15,791 nt of DNA from Candidatus Poseidoniaceae archaeon (GCA_013330285.1 DUIP01000063.1:1237-17027), one strand, 5' to 3'. Numbered from the stretch's first letter, positions 7,148 to 14,396 are shown. Notes: generated from the letters alone by a model not told the origin. Translations and numbers: made by a program.

Positions 7148-7152
7148 GGTGA
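7146..7152 (+). promoter_or_regulatory. Shine-Dalgarno GAGGTGA for L6, overlapping the S8 stop
   Basis: It begins in the S8 TGA and is 5 nt from ATG 7158. It fixes the L6 start, since the frame is open 60 bases further upstream within S8. Confidence 0.75.
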
Positions 7153-7157
7153 ACACT

Positions 7158-7700
7158 ATGGTAAAACTCGACAGAATCGAACATTTCGTAACCATCCCTG
7201 AAGACGTAACTGCTACGCTCAGTGAAGATGGCGTCGTCACCATCAACGGTCCTAAGGGGACCTTGACCCGCACCTTTGTGAGCACCTCATGCAAACTCCA
7301 CGAAGAGGGTGGTGGCATCCTCGTACGTGTTGACATGCCTCGCCGAAAGCAACGAGCATTGGCTGGAACTTGGAACGCCCACCTCAACAATATGGTGAAG
7401 GGTGTCACACAAGGATTCACCTACCAACTCAAGGCACTGTACTCTCACTTTCCCATGACCATGGCAGTGAAAGGAAACACCTTTGTTGTGAACAACTACT
7501 TTGGTGAGCGAGTTCCTCGAACTTCAGACATCCTTCCGGGTGTTGAAGTCAAGGTCAGCAACAAAGTGGAAGTCACTGTGACTGGTATCGACAAAGAAAG
7601 TGTTGGCCAGACTGCAGCAAACATCGAACGAAGCACCACGGTCAAGAACCGTGACCGACGTGTGTTCCAGGATGGAATATACCTCATCAAGAAGGAGTGA
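7158..7700 (+). CDS. rpl6: 50S ribosomal protein L6 (uL6)
   Basis: L6 lies near the sarcin-ricin loop and factor-binding site and consists of two similar domains. The 180-residue product begins with the archaeal-type N-terminus (IEHFVTIPEDVTATLSEDGVVTINGPKGTLTR; the second part is the first L6 repeat). Further features are RRKQRALAGTWNAHLNNMVKGVTQGF, then LPGVEVKVSNKVEVTVTGIDKESVGQTAANIE. The C-terminus RDRRVFQDGIYLIKKE is the standard archaeal end. Its stop is 5 nt from L32e; GGAG near the L6 end serves that gene. Confidence 0.96.
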   Translation: MVKLDRIEHFVTIPEDVTATLSEDGVVTINGPKGTLTRTFVSTSCKLHEEGGGILVRVDMPRRKQRALAGTWNAHLNNMVKGVTQGFTYQLKALYSHFPMTMAVKGNTFVVNNYFGERVPRTSDILPGVEVKVSNKVEVTVTGIDKESVGQTAANIERSTTVKNRDRRVFQDGIYLIKKE

Positions 7701-7705
7701 TATGA

Positions 7706-8326
7706 ATGGCAGAAGATTATCAGAAAATGACAGTTGCTGAACTCAAGGAACTTCTCAAGGCAGCAGAATTGCCCCTTTCAGGAAAGAAAGCCGATCTCAT
7801 CGCTCGCCTCACCGAAGCGAATGAAGCCGCACCGGTCGAAGATGAAGAAGTCCAAGACGACGAATCTTGGGACGACGATGGTGATTGGGACGACGAGACA
7901 GTCGAAGGCCACGTCGCCAAGCAAAAGCCAGTTCTCGATGAAGAGACAAAGGCTGCTCTTGCCCTTCGTGCTGAACAAAAGAAACTCACCCCATCATTCC
8001 GACGAACCGAATGGTTCCGATACAAGCGATTGTCTCGTTCAGGATGGCGTGCGCCTCACGGTATGGACAGCAAGCAACGACGAAATTACCGCTACCGTGG
8101 TTCACTTGTCCGTGTTGGTCACGGCAAGGTTGCAGCCGCTCGTGGTCTTCACCCATCTGGTTTCGAAGAAGTCATGGTGCAGAACACAACAGATCTCGAA
8201 TCAATCGATCCAGAAACTCAGGCTGCACGTGTTGGCCGAAGTGTTGGCGGTCGAAAGCGAGAACACATTTACTCACGGGCCGATGAACTTGGTATTCGTG
8301 TGTTGAACCGAAGGAGGGATGTTTGA
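7706..8326 (+). CDS. rpl32e: 50S ribosomal protein L32e (eL32) with N-terminal SAP-like domain
   Basis: L32e is an archaeal/eukaryotic large-subunit protein. The core (about residues 92-203) is clear: LTPSFRRTEWFRYKRLS, WRAPHGMDSKQRR, RGLHPSGFEEVMVQN, and RVGRSVGGRKREHIYSRADELGIRVLNRR. The N-terminus is unusual. Residues 7-40 (KMTVAELKELLKAAELPLSG, then KKADLIARLTEA) match the SAP consensus (helix, 'L-x-x-x-G-l-x-x-sGkKa-LI-RL', helix), a motif known for nucleic-acid binding. Residues 44-66 are a highly acidic linker containing two Trp (ESWDDDGDWDDE). Total 206 aa, longer than plain L32e. ATG 7706 is set by GGAG at 7694-7697; ATG 7702 is out of frame. It overlaps L19e by one base (TGATG). Confidence 0.94.
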   Translation: MAEDYQKMTVAELKELLKAAELPLSGKKADLIARLTEANEAAPVEDEEVQDDESWDDDGDWDDETVEGHVAKQKPVLDEETKAALALRAEQKKLTPSFRRTEWFRYKRLSRSGWRAPHGMDSKQRRNYRYRGSLVRVGHGKVAAARGLHPSGFEEVMVQNTTDLESIDPETQAARVGRSVGGRKREHIYSRADELGIRVLNRRRDV

Positions 8327-8787
8327 TGCAAATCACCAACCAAAAGCGCCTCGCTGCTAAATTGCTCGGCTGTGGAGTCCACCGTGTGTGGATCAACCCA
8401 TCCTACGTCGACCAGGTTTCGTCAGCTGTTCAGACAGACGACATTCGTGAATTCATCGAAGAAGGCTGGATCAAAGCAAAGGCAATCAAGGGCACTTCCC
8501 GAGTTCGGGCCCGTAATCGACTTGAGCAAAAGCGCAAGGGTCGACGCAAAGGTCACGGAAAGCGCGCAGGTACAGCCAACGCTCGAAACCCTCGAAAGAA
8601 CCGCTGGATGCGAACCATTCGCTCTCAGCGCCGTGTTCTGAAGGAAATGCGAGAAGACGGCACCATCCAATCTTCGGAATACCGCCGCTACTACCTCAAA
8701 GCAAAGGGTGGATCCTACCGATCCATTGCCCACTTGCGCTCTCAGATGACCATCGAGGGTATTTCGCTTCCAGGAGGTGATGAGTGA
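8326..8787 (+). CDS. rpl19e: 50S ribosomal protein L19e (eL19)
   Basis: L19e is an archaeal/eukaryotic large-subunit protein with long helices that contributes to an intersubunit bridge. The 153-residue product has the family hallmarks: NQKRLAAKLLGCGVHRVWINP, then REFIEEGWIKAKAIKGTSRVRAR, the basic stretch KRKGRRKGHGKRAGTANARNP, and KNRWMRTIRSQRRVLKEMREDG with YRRYYLKAKGGSYRSIAHLRS. ATG 8326 shares a base with the L32e stop and follows AAGGAGGGAT (8311-8320). The in-frame TTG at 8323 is less likely. Confidence 0.97.
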   Translation: MQITNQKRLAAKLLGCGVHRVWINPSYVDQVSSAVQTDDIREFIEEGWIKAKAIKGTSRVRARNRLEQKRKGRRKGHGKRAGTANARNPRKNRWMRTIRSQRRVLKEMREDGTIQSSEYRRYYLKAKGGSYRSIAHLRSQMTIEGISLPGGDE

Positions 8788-9296
8788 TGCGTGGTACACA
8801 ACGCCGCTCCATCTTCCGCCGACGTAAGGCCGGTCTTACCGACTATCGTCGCCGATTGAAACTCCTTCGTGGACGCAAGTCCCGTGCAGTCGTCCGAGTG
8901 TCCAACACCCGTACGACATGCCAACTCGTCGATTGGGCCGCTTCTGGTGATCTTGTCAAGGTCAGCATGACTGGAACCGATTTGATGAAGAAATACGGCT
9001 GGCCTGAAGATTTCTCACAGAAGTCGGTCCCTGCATCCTACCTCGTAGGCTTTGCAATGGGCAAGGCCGCTATGGCTCAAGGCTGTGAGGAAGCAGTTCT
9101 TGACGTCGGACTGGCCGCAACACCAGCAGGTGGACGTGTGTTCGCTGCCCTCAAGGGTATGGTCGATGCAGGCCTAGACATTCCTCACGGTGACCAAGTG
9201 TTGCCAGATGATGACCGTGTAAACGGCGCCCACATCGGTGATAACATCGCCGGTGCGGTGGAAACCACCAAGAAAACAATCGAGGAGGCATACTGA
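8787..9296 (+). CDS. rpl18: 50S ribosomal protein L18 (uL18)
   Basis: L18 binds 5S rRNA in the central protuberance together with L5. The 169-residue product starts MRGTQRRSIFRRRKAGLTDYRRR, then LKLLRGRKSRAVVRVSNTRTTCQLVDW, both typical archaeal L18. Later segments are GFAMGKAAMAQGCEEAVLDVGLAATPAGGRVFAALKGMVDAGLDIPHGDQVLPDDDRVNG in pieces matching the family. A full GGAGGTGAT (8773-8781) lies 5 nt before ATG 8787 and selects it over GTG 8784. It overlaps L19e and S5 by one base each. Confidence 0.96.
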   Translation: MRGTQRRSIFRRRKAGLTDYRRRLKLLRGRKSRAVVRVSNTRTTCQLVDWAASGDLVKVSMTGTDLMKKYGWPEDFSQKSVPASYLVGFAMGKAAMAQGCEEAVLDVGLAATPAGGRVFAALKGMVDAGLDIPHGDQVLPDDDRVNGAHIGDNIAGAVETTKKTIEEAY

Positions 9297-10066
9297 TGAC
9301 TGAAGAAGAAGTTCAACAAATGGCCCCAGGCCTCATGCAAGCTTTCGCTCCTGAGGAACCTGAGGAAAACACCGAAGGACGCCGACCACGACGTCGAAAC
9401 CAAGACGATCCAATCATTGCTCTTCGCAAGTGGGTTCCACGAACTCGATTGGGCCACGCTGTCATGGCTGGAGAAATTCTCACATACGAGCAAGCGATTG
9501 CAAGTGGGCTACCAATCCGAGAAGTCGAAATCGTTGATGCACTGATTCCTAACCTTGAAGACGATGTCATCAAGGTCAACATGGTTCAGCGAATGACCGA
9601 CAGTGGACGACGTGTCCGCTTCAATGTCATGGCATGCGTTGGCAACCGCGACGGATACGTCGGCCTGGGCATGGCAAAAGCAAAGGAAGTTGCTACAGCC
9701 ATTCGAAAGGCAATCACTGCTGCTAAACTCAACCTCATCGCAGTCCAGCGCGGTAATGGATCTTGGGAATCATCTGCCGGCCCAGGTACATCGATTCCTT
9801 TCAAGACTCAAGGTCGCTCGGCTTCTACCCGAGTCACCCTCATGCCAGCTGCTAAAGGAAAAGGCCTCGTTATCGGCCAAACCGGAAAGCGTGTGCTTGA
9901 TCTTGCTGGAATTACTGACGTTCTCTCCCGAACCAAGGGACAGACCCGTACCACAATCAACTACGCTGCAGCAACCTTCAACGCTCTCCACAACATGAAC
10001 ACCACCCGTGTTCCAGACACATTGCGTGAACGACTGTTCATTCACAAAGGGAGGGTTCTCGAATGA
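9296..10066 (+). CDS. rps5: 30S ribosomal protein S5 (uS5)
   Basis: S5 is a small-subunit protein at the mRNA entry site involved in decoding accuracy. The 256-residue product begins with an extra region of about 38 residues that is acidic (EEEVQQ...EEPEENTEG) and then Arg-rich (RRPRRRNQDD); archaeal S5 is usually nearer 210-235 aa. The family proper starts at WVPRTRLGHAV, followed by the dsRBD-like S5 N-domain (MTDSGRRVRFNVMACVGN, GYVGLGMAKAKEVATAIRKA) and the C-domain (STRVTLMPAAKGKGLVIG, then DLAGITDVLSRTKG). ATG 9296 overlaps the L18 stop by one base. The stop overlaps L30 as ATGA. Confidence 0.96.
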   Translation: MTEEEVQQMAPGLMQAFAPEEPEENTEGRRPRRRNQDDPIIALRKWVPRTRLGHAVMAGEILTYEQAIASGLPIREVEIVDALIPNLEDDVIKVNMVQRMTDSGRRVRFNVMACVGNRDGYVGLGMAKAKEVATAIRKAITAAKLNLIAVQRGNGSWESSAGPGTSIPFKTQGRSASTRVTLMPAAKGKGLVIGQTGKRVLDLAGITDVLSRTKGQTRTTINYAAATFNALHNMNTTRVPDTLRERLFIHKGRVLE

Positions 10067-10533
10067 GTTTCATCGTTGTCCGAGCACGAAGCAACGTCGG
10101 CGTTGAGCGTACGATCAAGGACACAATGCTGCATTTGAACCTCACCAAGGTGAACCATGCTGTCATTATTCCAGACAATGCACAATACCGAGGTATGTTG
10201 CAAAAGGCCAAGGATTACATCACTTGGGGCGAAGCAACAGAAGAACTCATCGAGAAGATGTTGAGCGGTCGTGGCCGAATGGTCGGCGATGCTCCACTCA
10301 CCGACGAAATTGTTGCAGAACACACCGACTTTGCAGACATCGCAGCATTTGCCAAGGCAATTGCAGCAGGTGAAGCAACCGTCAAGGCTGTTCCAGATTT
10401 GAAGCGAGTCTTCCGACTCCACCCTCCACGTGGTCCGAAAGGATGGGGCGGCATCAAGCGCTCCTACGTTGTTGGAGGCGCCCTCGGATCCCGAGGAGAA
10501 GCAATTGGTGCGCTCGTTGAGCGAATGATTTGA
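10063..10533 (+). CDS. rpl30: 50S ribosomal protein L30 (uL30)
   Basis: The 156-residue product is the long archaeal/eukaryotic form (L7e-like) rather than the 60-aa bacterial form. Features: an N-terminal ferredoxin-like half (FIVVRARSNVGVERTIKDTM, LHLNLTKVNHAVIIPDN), MLQKAKDYITWGEATEELI, and the archaeal C-terminal part ending VFRLHPPRGPKGWGGIKRSY. Start ATG 10063 overlaps the S5 stop by four bases. TGA 10531-10533 begins the L15 ribosome-binding site. Confidence 0.95.
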   Translation: MSFIVVRARSNVGVERTIKDTMLHLNLTKVNHAVIIPDNAQYRGMLQKAKDYITWGEATEELIEKMLSGRGRMVGDAPLTDEIVAEHTDFADIAAFAKAIAAGEATVKAVPDLKRVFRLHPPRGPKGWGGIKRSYVVGGALGSRGEAIGALVERMI

Positions 10534-10539
10534 GGTGAT
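10532..10539 (+). promoter_or_regulatory. Shine-Dalgarno GAGGTGAT for L15, overlapping the L30 stop
   Basis: It begins in the L30 TGA (10531-10533) and is 5 nt from ATG 10545. Two out-of-frame ATGs (10538, 10541) lie between, opening a five-codon frame that stops at TAA. Confidence 0.75.
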
Positions 10540-10544
10540 GATGA

Positions 10545-10961
10545 ATGGGAACTAAAGCAAACAAGCATCGTGGACGAAACCGATACCATGGACGTGGCAA
10601 GAAAGCCGGCCGTGGTGCAGGAAAGCGTGGTGGACGTGGAAACGCTGGTATCAACAAGCACCGTGTCATGACTCGAATCAAGTACATGCCAAATCACTGG
10701 GGTATGCACGGATTCAACCGACACCCGAAACTCCGCAACGTTCACGTCACTGTGAACGTGAGCCAACTCGAAGCCATGGCTGATGGAAATGATTCCATCA
10801 ACCTCACTGAACTTGGAATTGACAAGATTCTAGGCAGCGGCCGAATCAACACTGCTCTCAATGTCATCGTTGAGGAAGCAAGTGCAAAGGCTGTTGAGAA
10901 GATCGAAGCCGCCGGTGGGTCTGTTGACTCTGGCGATGATGACGAATGGGACGAAGAGTGA
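10545..10961 (+). CDS. rpl15: 50S ribosomal protein L15 (uL15)
   Basis: L15 is a late-assembly large-subunit protein with a Gly/Arg-rich N-terminal extension that threads into rRNA. The 138-residue product shows this extension (KHRGRNRYHGRGKKAGRGAG, then KRGGRGNAGINKHR), the archaeal segment HWGMHGFNRHP and the globular domain (VHVTVNVSQLEAM, GIDKILGSGRINTALNVIVEEAS, KAVEKIEAAGGSV). It ends in an acidic, Trp-containing tail (DSGDDDEWDEE) similar in style to the L32e linker. It is followed by a 67-base spacer to secY. Confidence 0.95.
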   Translation: MGTKANKHRGRNRYHGRGKKAGRGAGKRGGRGNAGINKHRVMTRIKYMPNHWGMHGFNRHPKLRNVHVTVNVSQLEAMADGNDSINLTELGIDKILGSGRINTALNVIVEEASAKAVEKIEAAGGSVDSGDDDEWDEE

Positions 10962-11014
10962 GTTCGCACAAACGAATGAACCTTAACCCTCATAACCAAA
11001 TTACACTACCACAT

Positions 11015-11023
11015 AAGGAGGAT
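11015..11023 (+). promoter_or_regulatory. Shine-Dalgarno AAGGAGGAT for secY
   Basis: A strong 9-base match lies 5 nt before ATG 11029. It supports initiation at the distal start and hence the reality of the long SecY N-terminus. The rest of the 67-base spacer (10962-11028) shows no clear TATA box or T-tract. Confidence 0.8.
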
Positions 11024-11028
11024 GAACA

Positions 11029-12975
11029 ATGAAGCACAAGCCAATTCCATGGGCCATTGTCTTGACAGGGGTACTCTACTGGGGTCTCCTTGTCTACTGG
11101 GCATCCGATGATTTGAACTCCACAGGTGCACCGCGTGACGCTGCATTGTTTGGAATCATCTTCTCTCTTGTCTACGTAGGCTACCTCATGGCATGCTTCC
11201 AAATGGACATGCCTGATGGCCTCAAAGATGCACCAGTTGTTGGCCGCTATGGGAAGTTACTCGCATGGCTAGCTCTTGTTGGCATTGCCGTCTTCTATGT
11301 CCGTCCTGAATCGTGGTTGCCCGATGTATGGGGTGGCTATGCTGACGGTGTGGGCTTCTTCCTGGTGGGTATTCTGCTTCTCGGATTTGGCGCAGCAGCG
11401 ATCCTCACATGTTTCATGTGGAGCGGTGACAAAAGCAGCCGATTGTACGCTCTGCGTAGATTCGTCGACGTCTACCCGACCATTACCAAGCCAGAACGCC
11501 ACGTTCGATTCAACGAAAAGATGTGGACCACCACATTTGTTTTGATCATCTACTTCGCCATGACCAACGTCATGCTGTACGGTCTTTCAGGTCAAGCTCT
11601 TGACTTGTTCAGTGGATTCCGTTCCATCATGGCTGGTGCCTCTGGTACCATCATGCACTTGGGTATCGGACCAATCGTCACCGGTTCGATTATCATGCAA
11701 TTGTTTGCTGGTGCGAAGATCATCCGTCTCGACCTTGGAGACACCGAAGACAAGGCCATGTACCAAGGTGTGCAGAAACTCCTCGTCCTGATTATGATTC
11801 CAATCGAATCCATTCCACAGACCTATGGATTCCTCGACCCAACCGAATTCCTCATCGACACCTACGGTCTTGGTTGGGCGAACTTCGTTATTGTAGCCCA
11901 ACTCTTTGCCGGTTCATACCTTGTGTTCTTGCTTGACGAACTTGTCAGCAAGTGGGGTATTGGTTCCGGTATCTCGTTGTTCATTGCAGCCGGTGTTGCA
12001 CAATCGACCTTCGTCGGTACGCTTTCACCACTTGCAGCGACCACAGGCGTGCCATACTCCCTTCAAAACCCACCATCGGGGACACTCCCGATGATCTTCT
12101 ACATGTTCCGTGAAGCGACGAATGCAGAAATGATTTCCAACAATGGTTTCGAAACCATGTTACTGACTCACGTCAATCCGATTGCCGCGTTGTTTTCATC
12201 GATTGTTGTGTTCCTGGTCGTTGCCTATGCAGAATCATCGAAACTCGAATTGCCATTGACGCATGGTAAAGTTCGTGGTCACCGTGGAAAGTACCCGATC
12301 CGTCTCGTTTATGCATCGAACATTCCGGTGATTTTGATGGCAGCTTTGCTTGCGAACATCAACATGTTTTCGTTGCTCTTCTGGAGCCATCCAACCCTCT
12401 CTCAGACACCGATTCTTGGACGGCAGGGTTGGGGTTCAGCCTCTGAATTCATAGGCACCTATGAAGCAGGTCAAACGACGGCTTCGGGAGGGTTTGCATG
12501 GTATGCGAGCATGGTCAATGGTGTCAATGATTGGATGATACCCTTACTGAATCAGCAAGGCGATGTCTTTGGGCATAGTTTGACCCAGATCATGGTCCAC
12601 GTGGTGTTCTATGTGGCGTTGATGACCGTTGGTTCGATGGTCTTCGCTAAGTTCTGGATCGATACGACAAACATGGGTACGAAAGATGTTGCAAAACAAA
12701 TCGAGCGTACTGGTATGCAAATTCCAGGTTTCCGAAAGAATCCTAAGATTTTGGAGAAGATCCTTGAAAATTACATTCCGCCAGTCACCTACTTCTCAGG
12801 TGCATTCGTTGGACTGTTAGCAGCAGGTGCAGACTTACTTGGTACGGTAGGTAACGCGTCGGGTACAGGTCTGTTACTGGCTGTTGGTATCATCCTCAGA
12901 ACATATGAGCAAATCCAGAAGGAACAAGCGATGGAAATGCACCCAATGATCCGTCAGTTCTTCGGAGCAGAGTGA
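11029..12975 (+). CDS. secY: Protein translocase subunit SecY with N-terminal four-helix membrane extension
   Basis: SecY is the pore of the SecYEbeta protein-conducting channel in the cytoplasmic membrane. The canonical part begins near residue 138 (RLYALRRFVDVYPTITKPER, then HVRFNEKMWTT) and shows TM1 (about 167-185), the plug region, LGIGPIVTGSIIMQLFAG with AKII (about 211-232), LLDELVSKWGIGSGISLFI, a cytoplasmic loop around LELPLTHGKVRGHRGKYPIRLVYASNIPVIL, and the C-terminal GFRKNPKILEKILENYIPPVTYFSGAFVGLL to GTGLLLAVGIILRTYEQI. That core is about 510 aa, normal for archaea. Ahead of it lie about 137 residues with four hydrophobic segments (about 5-26, 37-57, 75-92, 107-131), a domain I do not recognise. 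No Shine-Dalgarno precedes the internal Met130, so the long form looks real. SecY at the end of the L15 operon is standard. Confidence 0.95.
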   Translation: MKHKPIPWAIVLTGVLYWGLLVYWASDDLNSTGAPRDAALFGIIFSLVYVGYLMACFQMDMPDGLKDAPVVGRYGKLLAWLALVGIAVFYVRPESWLPDVWGGYADGVGFFLVGILLLGFGAAAILTCFMWSGDKSSRLYALRRFVDVYPTITKPERHVRFNEKMWTTTFVLIIYFAMTNVMLYGLSGQALDLFSGFRSIMAGASGTIMHLGIGPIVTGSIIMQLFAGAKIIRLDLGDTEDKAMYQGVQKLLVLIMIPIESIPQTYGFLDPTEFLIDTYGLGWANFVIVAQLFAGSYLVFLLDELVSKWGIGSGISLFIAAGVAQSTFVGTLSPLAATTGVPYSLQNPPSGTLPMIFYMFREATNAEMISNNGFETMLLTHVNPIAALFSSIVVFLVVAYAESSKLELPLTHGKVRGHRGKYPIRLVYASNIPVILMAALLANINMFSLLFWSHPTLSQTPILGRQGWGSASEFIGTYEAGQTTASGGFAWYASMVNGVNDWMIPLLNQQGDVFGHSLTQIMVHVVFYVALMTVGSMVFAKFWIDTTNMGTKDVAKQIERTGMQIPGFRKNPKILEKILENYIPPVTYFSGAFVGLLAAGADLLGTVGNASGTGLLLAVGIILRTYEQIQKEQAMEMHPMIRQFFGAE

Positions 12976-13076
12976 GCCAACTCTTCGGAAGACGTTTGAT
13001 GCCAACTTGATAACCTTGGCCATTGATGGTCAACGGTCGGCAACAACTTGAAATCACGACCTCTTGAGTTGTAATC
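12976..13076 (+). other. Spacer between secY and the following membrane protein
   Basis: 101 bases with no run of five or more T, so no clear archaeal terminator, and no convincing TATA box or ribosome-binding site. A short inverted repeat, TTGA-TGG-TCAA, is present at 13023-13033. Whether the downstream gene shares the ribosomal transcript cannot be decided from the sequence. Confidence 0.4.
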
Positions 13077-14396
13077 ATGCAGTTCGGGGATTTCTTGATT
13101 CCATTCACCAAACCGTCGAGTCCAGTGCTGTGGATTCGGCCGTATCAAAACCTCTCGATCGAAGCAAAGGGCGATGGTAAGGTCACAACAAAAATCGCAG
13201 TGAAAAGCCCTTCTATAGATTTAATTCGACGCAGTTTGCTCCTTGCACTGGGGCTCTCATTTCTCCTTGGATCGATGGGCTTTGCAGTGTTCAATGTCTT
13301 GGCAATAACAGGTGAATCGGAAGAGGATAAGGACCCCTGCGAATTTTCATCATCTTCTGAATCGATTGAATTTGATGACGTGGGCATTCTCTGTTTGGAT
13401 TACCAGGACCGTTGGTCCATGAGCTCCTTCGAAGATGATGAAGGGCATTTTAGGTATCAAAACGAATGGGGTGGTTTTGAAGAGCATCGTTGGTCTCAAA
13501 CTGGTGATGTGGTGACGTTGTGTGATGTGGATCAAGAGTATGATACCTACTATTGTCTCAATTTAATTCGTGTTCAAGGCACTTCAATGGACCGGAACCT
13601 TTCTCATTATTCATTTTATGATGGTGTCAGCCAAAATATGCCTTCTTGGGTTGAGGAAAAACCCTCCTCAGTTTCAGTGAACTACCAATCTTCGACCGAT
13701 GCACCATTCGGTAATGACCGTCTTTTGTTGGCCTGGGATGATGAACCGGGGTGGGAATCTCTTGAGGTACGCGGGTATGGTGTGTCAAGTAAGAATATCG
13801 ACCACTACATGGCTCCATTAGAACGAGGTATCATCGAAATCGTCTTCCCATACATGCTGCCGATGTTGATTGGGTTTTGCATCTTGGCATTTACGCGTGC
13901 TCGGTTTACTTTAATCGAATTTGATTCGCGGCAATCTCAAATTCAACGTCGCCTCAATATTGGTACGCCTTTGTCGAAGTTTGATTGGGTGAATGTTGAT
14001 TTTCAAAAGTTTACACTGGAAGAGCATAACTTCACCATAACACACCGCAGTTCTTCAGAGGATGGATCTTCAAGGACAACCTATTCCCATCACGAAGGCC
14101 TCAACTTGAGTTGCGTCTATGAGGGCGGCACCCACGTCCTGTTTTTCATAGAAAATAAAAACAAAACCATCCGGAAGGATCTTGTTGATAGCCTCTTCAG
14201 TGCCCTTGATTTGGAATCTCCATTGGATGGCTCTATCATGCCGATGGCTCACTCCAGTCCACCTCCTCTTGAGGGTCAAATCCGTCCACCTCTGGTTTCT
14301 TCAACGCCTGAAGAAGAGACAAAGCCCTTGGCTAACGAGGCTGATTCTGAAGTGGACAGCACCAACGAAACCGGTACGTTCTGGGATCAAGTCTGA
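13077..14396 (+). CDS. Unrecognised two-helix membrane protein with Cys-containing loop and possible PH-like domain
   Basis: The 439-residue product matches no family I can name. Visible parts: a cytoplasmic N-terminus; a membrane helix at about 52-77 (SLLLALGLSFLLGSMGFAVF); a loop of about 170 residues rich in acidic and aromatic residues with four Cys (88, 106, 149, 160), which could form two disulfides if it is outside; a second helix at about 250-273 (EIVFPYMLPMLIGFCILAF). After it a beta-rich stretch of about 100 residues (RFTLIEFDSRQSQIQRRL, VNVDFQKFTLEEHNF, HVLFFIENKNKTI) has the rhythm of a bacterial PH-like domain; this is inference. A Pro/Ser/Glu-rich linker leads to a terminal GTFWDQV. 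ATG 13077 is the first after an in-frame TGA (13065); no good ribosome-binding site is seen, so a later start is possible. Codon choice is less biased than in the ribosomal genes. Confidence 0.75.
   Translation: MQFGDFLIPFTKPSSPVLWIRPYQNLSIEAKGDGKVTTKIAVKSPSIDLIRRSLLLALGLSFLLGSMGFAVFNVLAITGESEEDKDPCEFSSSSESIEFDDVGILCLDYQDRWSMSSFEDDEGHFRYQNEWGGFEEHRWSQTGDVVTLCDVDQEYDTYYCLNLIRVQGTSMDRNLSHYSFYDGVSQNMPSWVEEKPSSVSVNYQSSTDAPFGNDRLLLAWDDEPGWESLEVRGYGVSSKNIDHYMAPLERGIIEIVFPYMLPMLIGFCILAFTRARFTLIEFDSRQSQIQRRLNIGTPLSKFDWVNVDFQKFTLEEHNFTITHRSSSEDGSSRTTYSHHEGLNLSCVYEGGTHVLFFIENKNKTIRKDLVDSLFSALDLESPLDGSIMPMAHSSPPPLEGQIRPPLVSSTPEEETKPLANEADSEVDSTNETGTFWDQV

Noticed and set aside
10962..11028. Promoter for secY in the 67-base spacer
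   Set aside because: No AT-rich TATA element at a suitable distance was seen; only the ribosome-binding site is clear.
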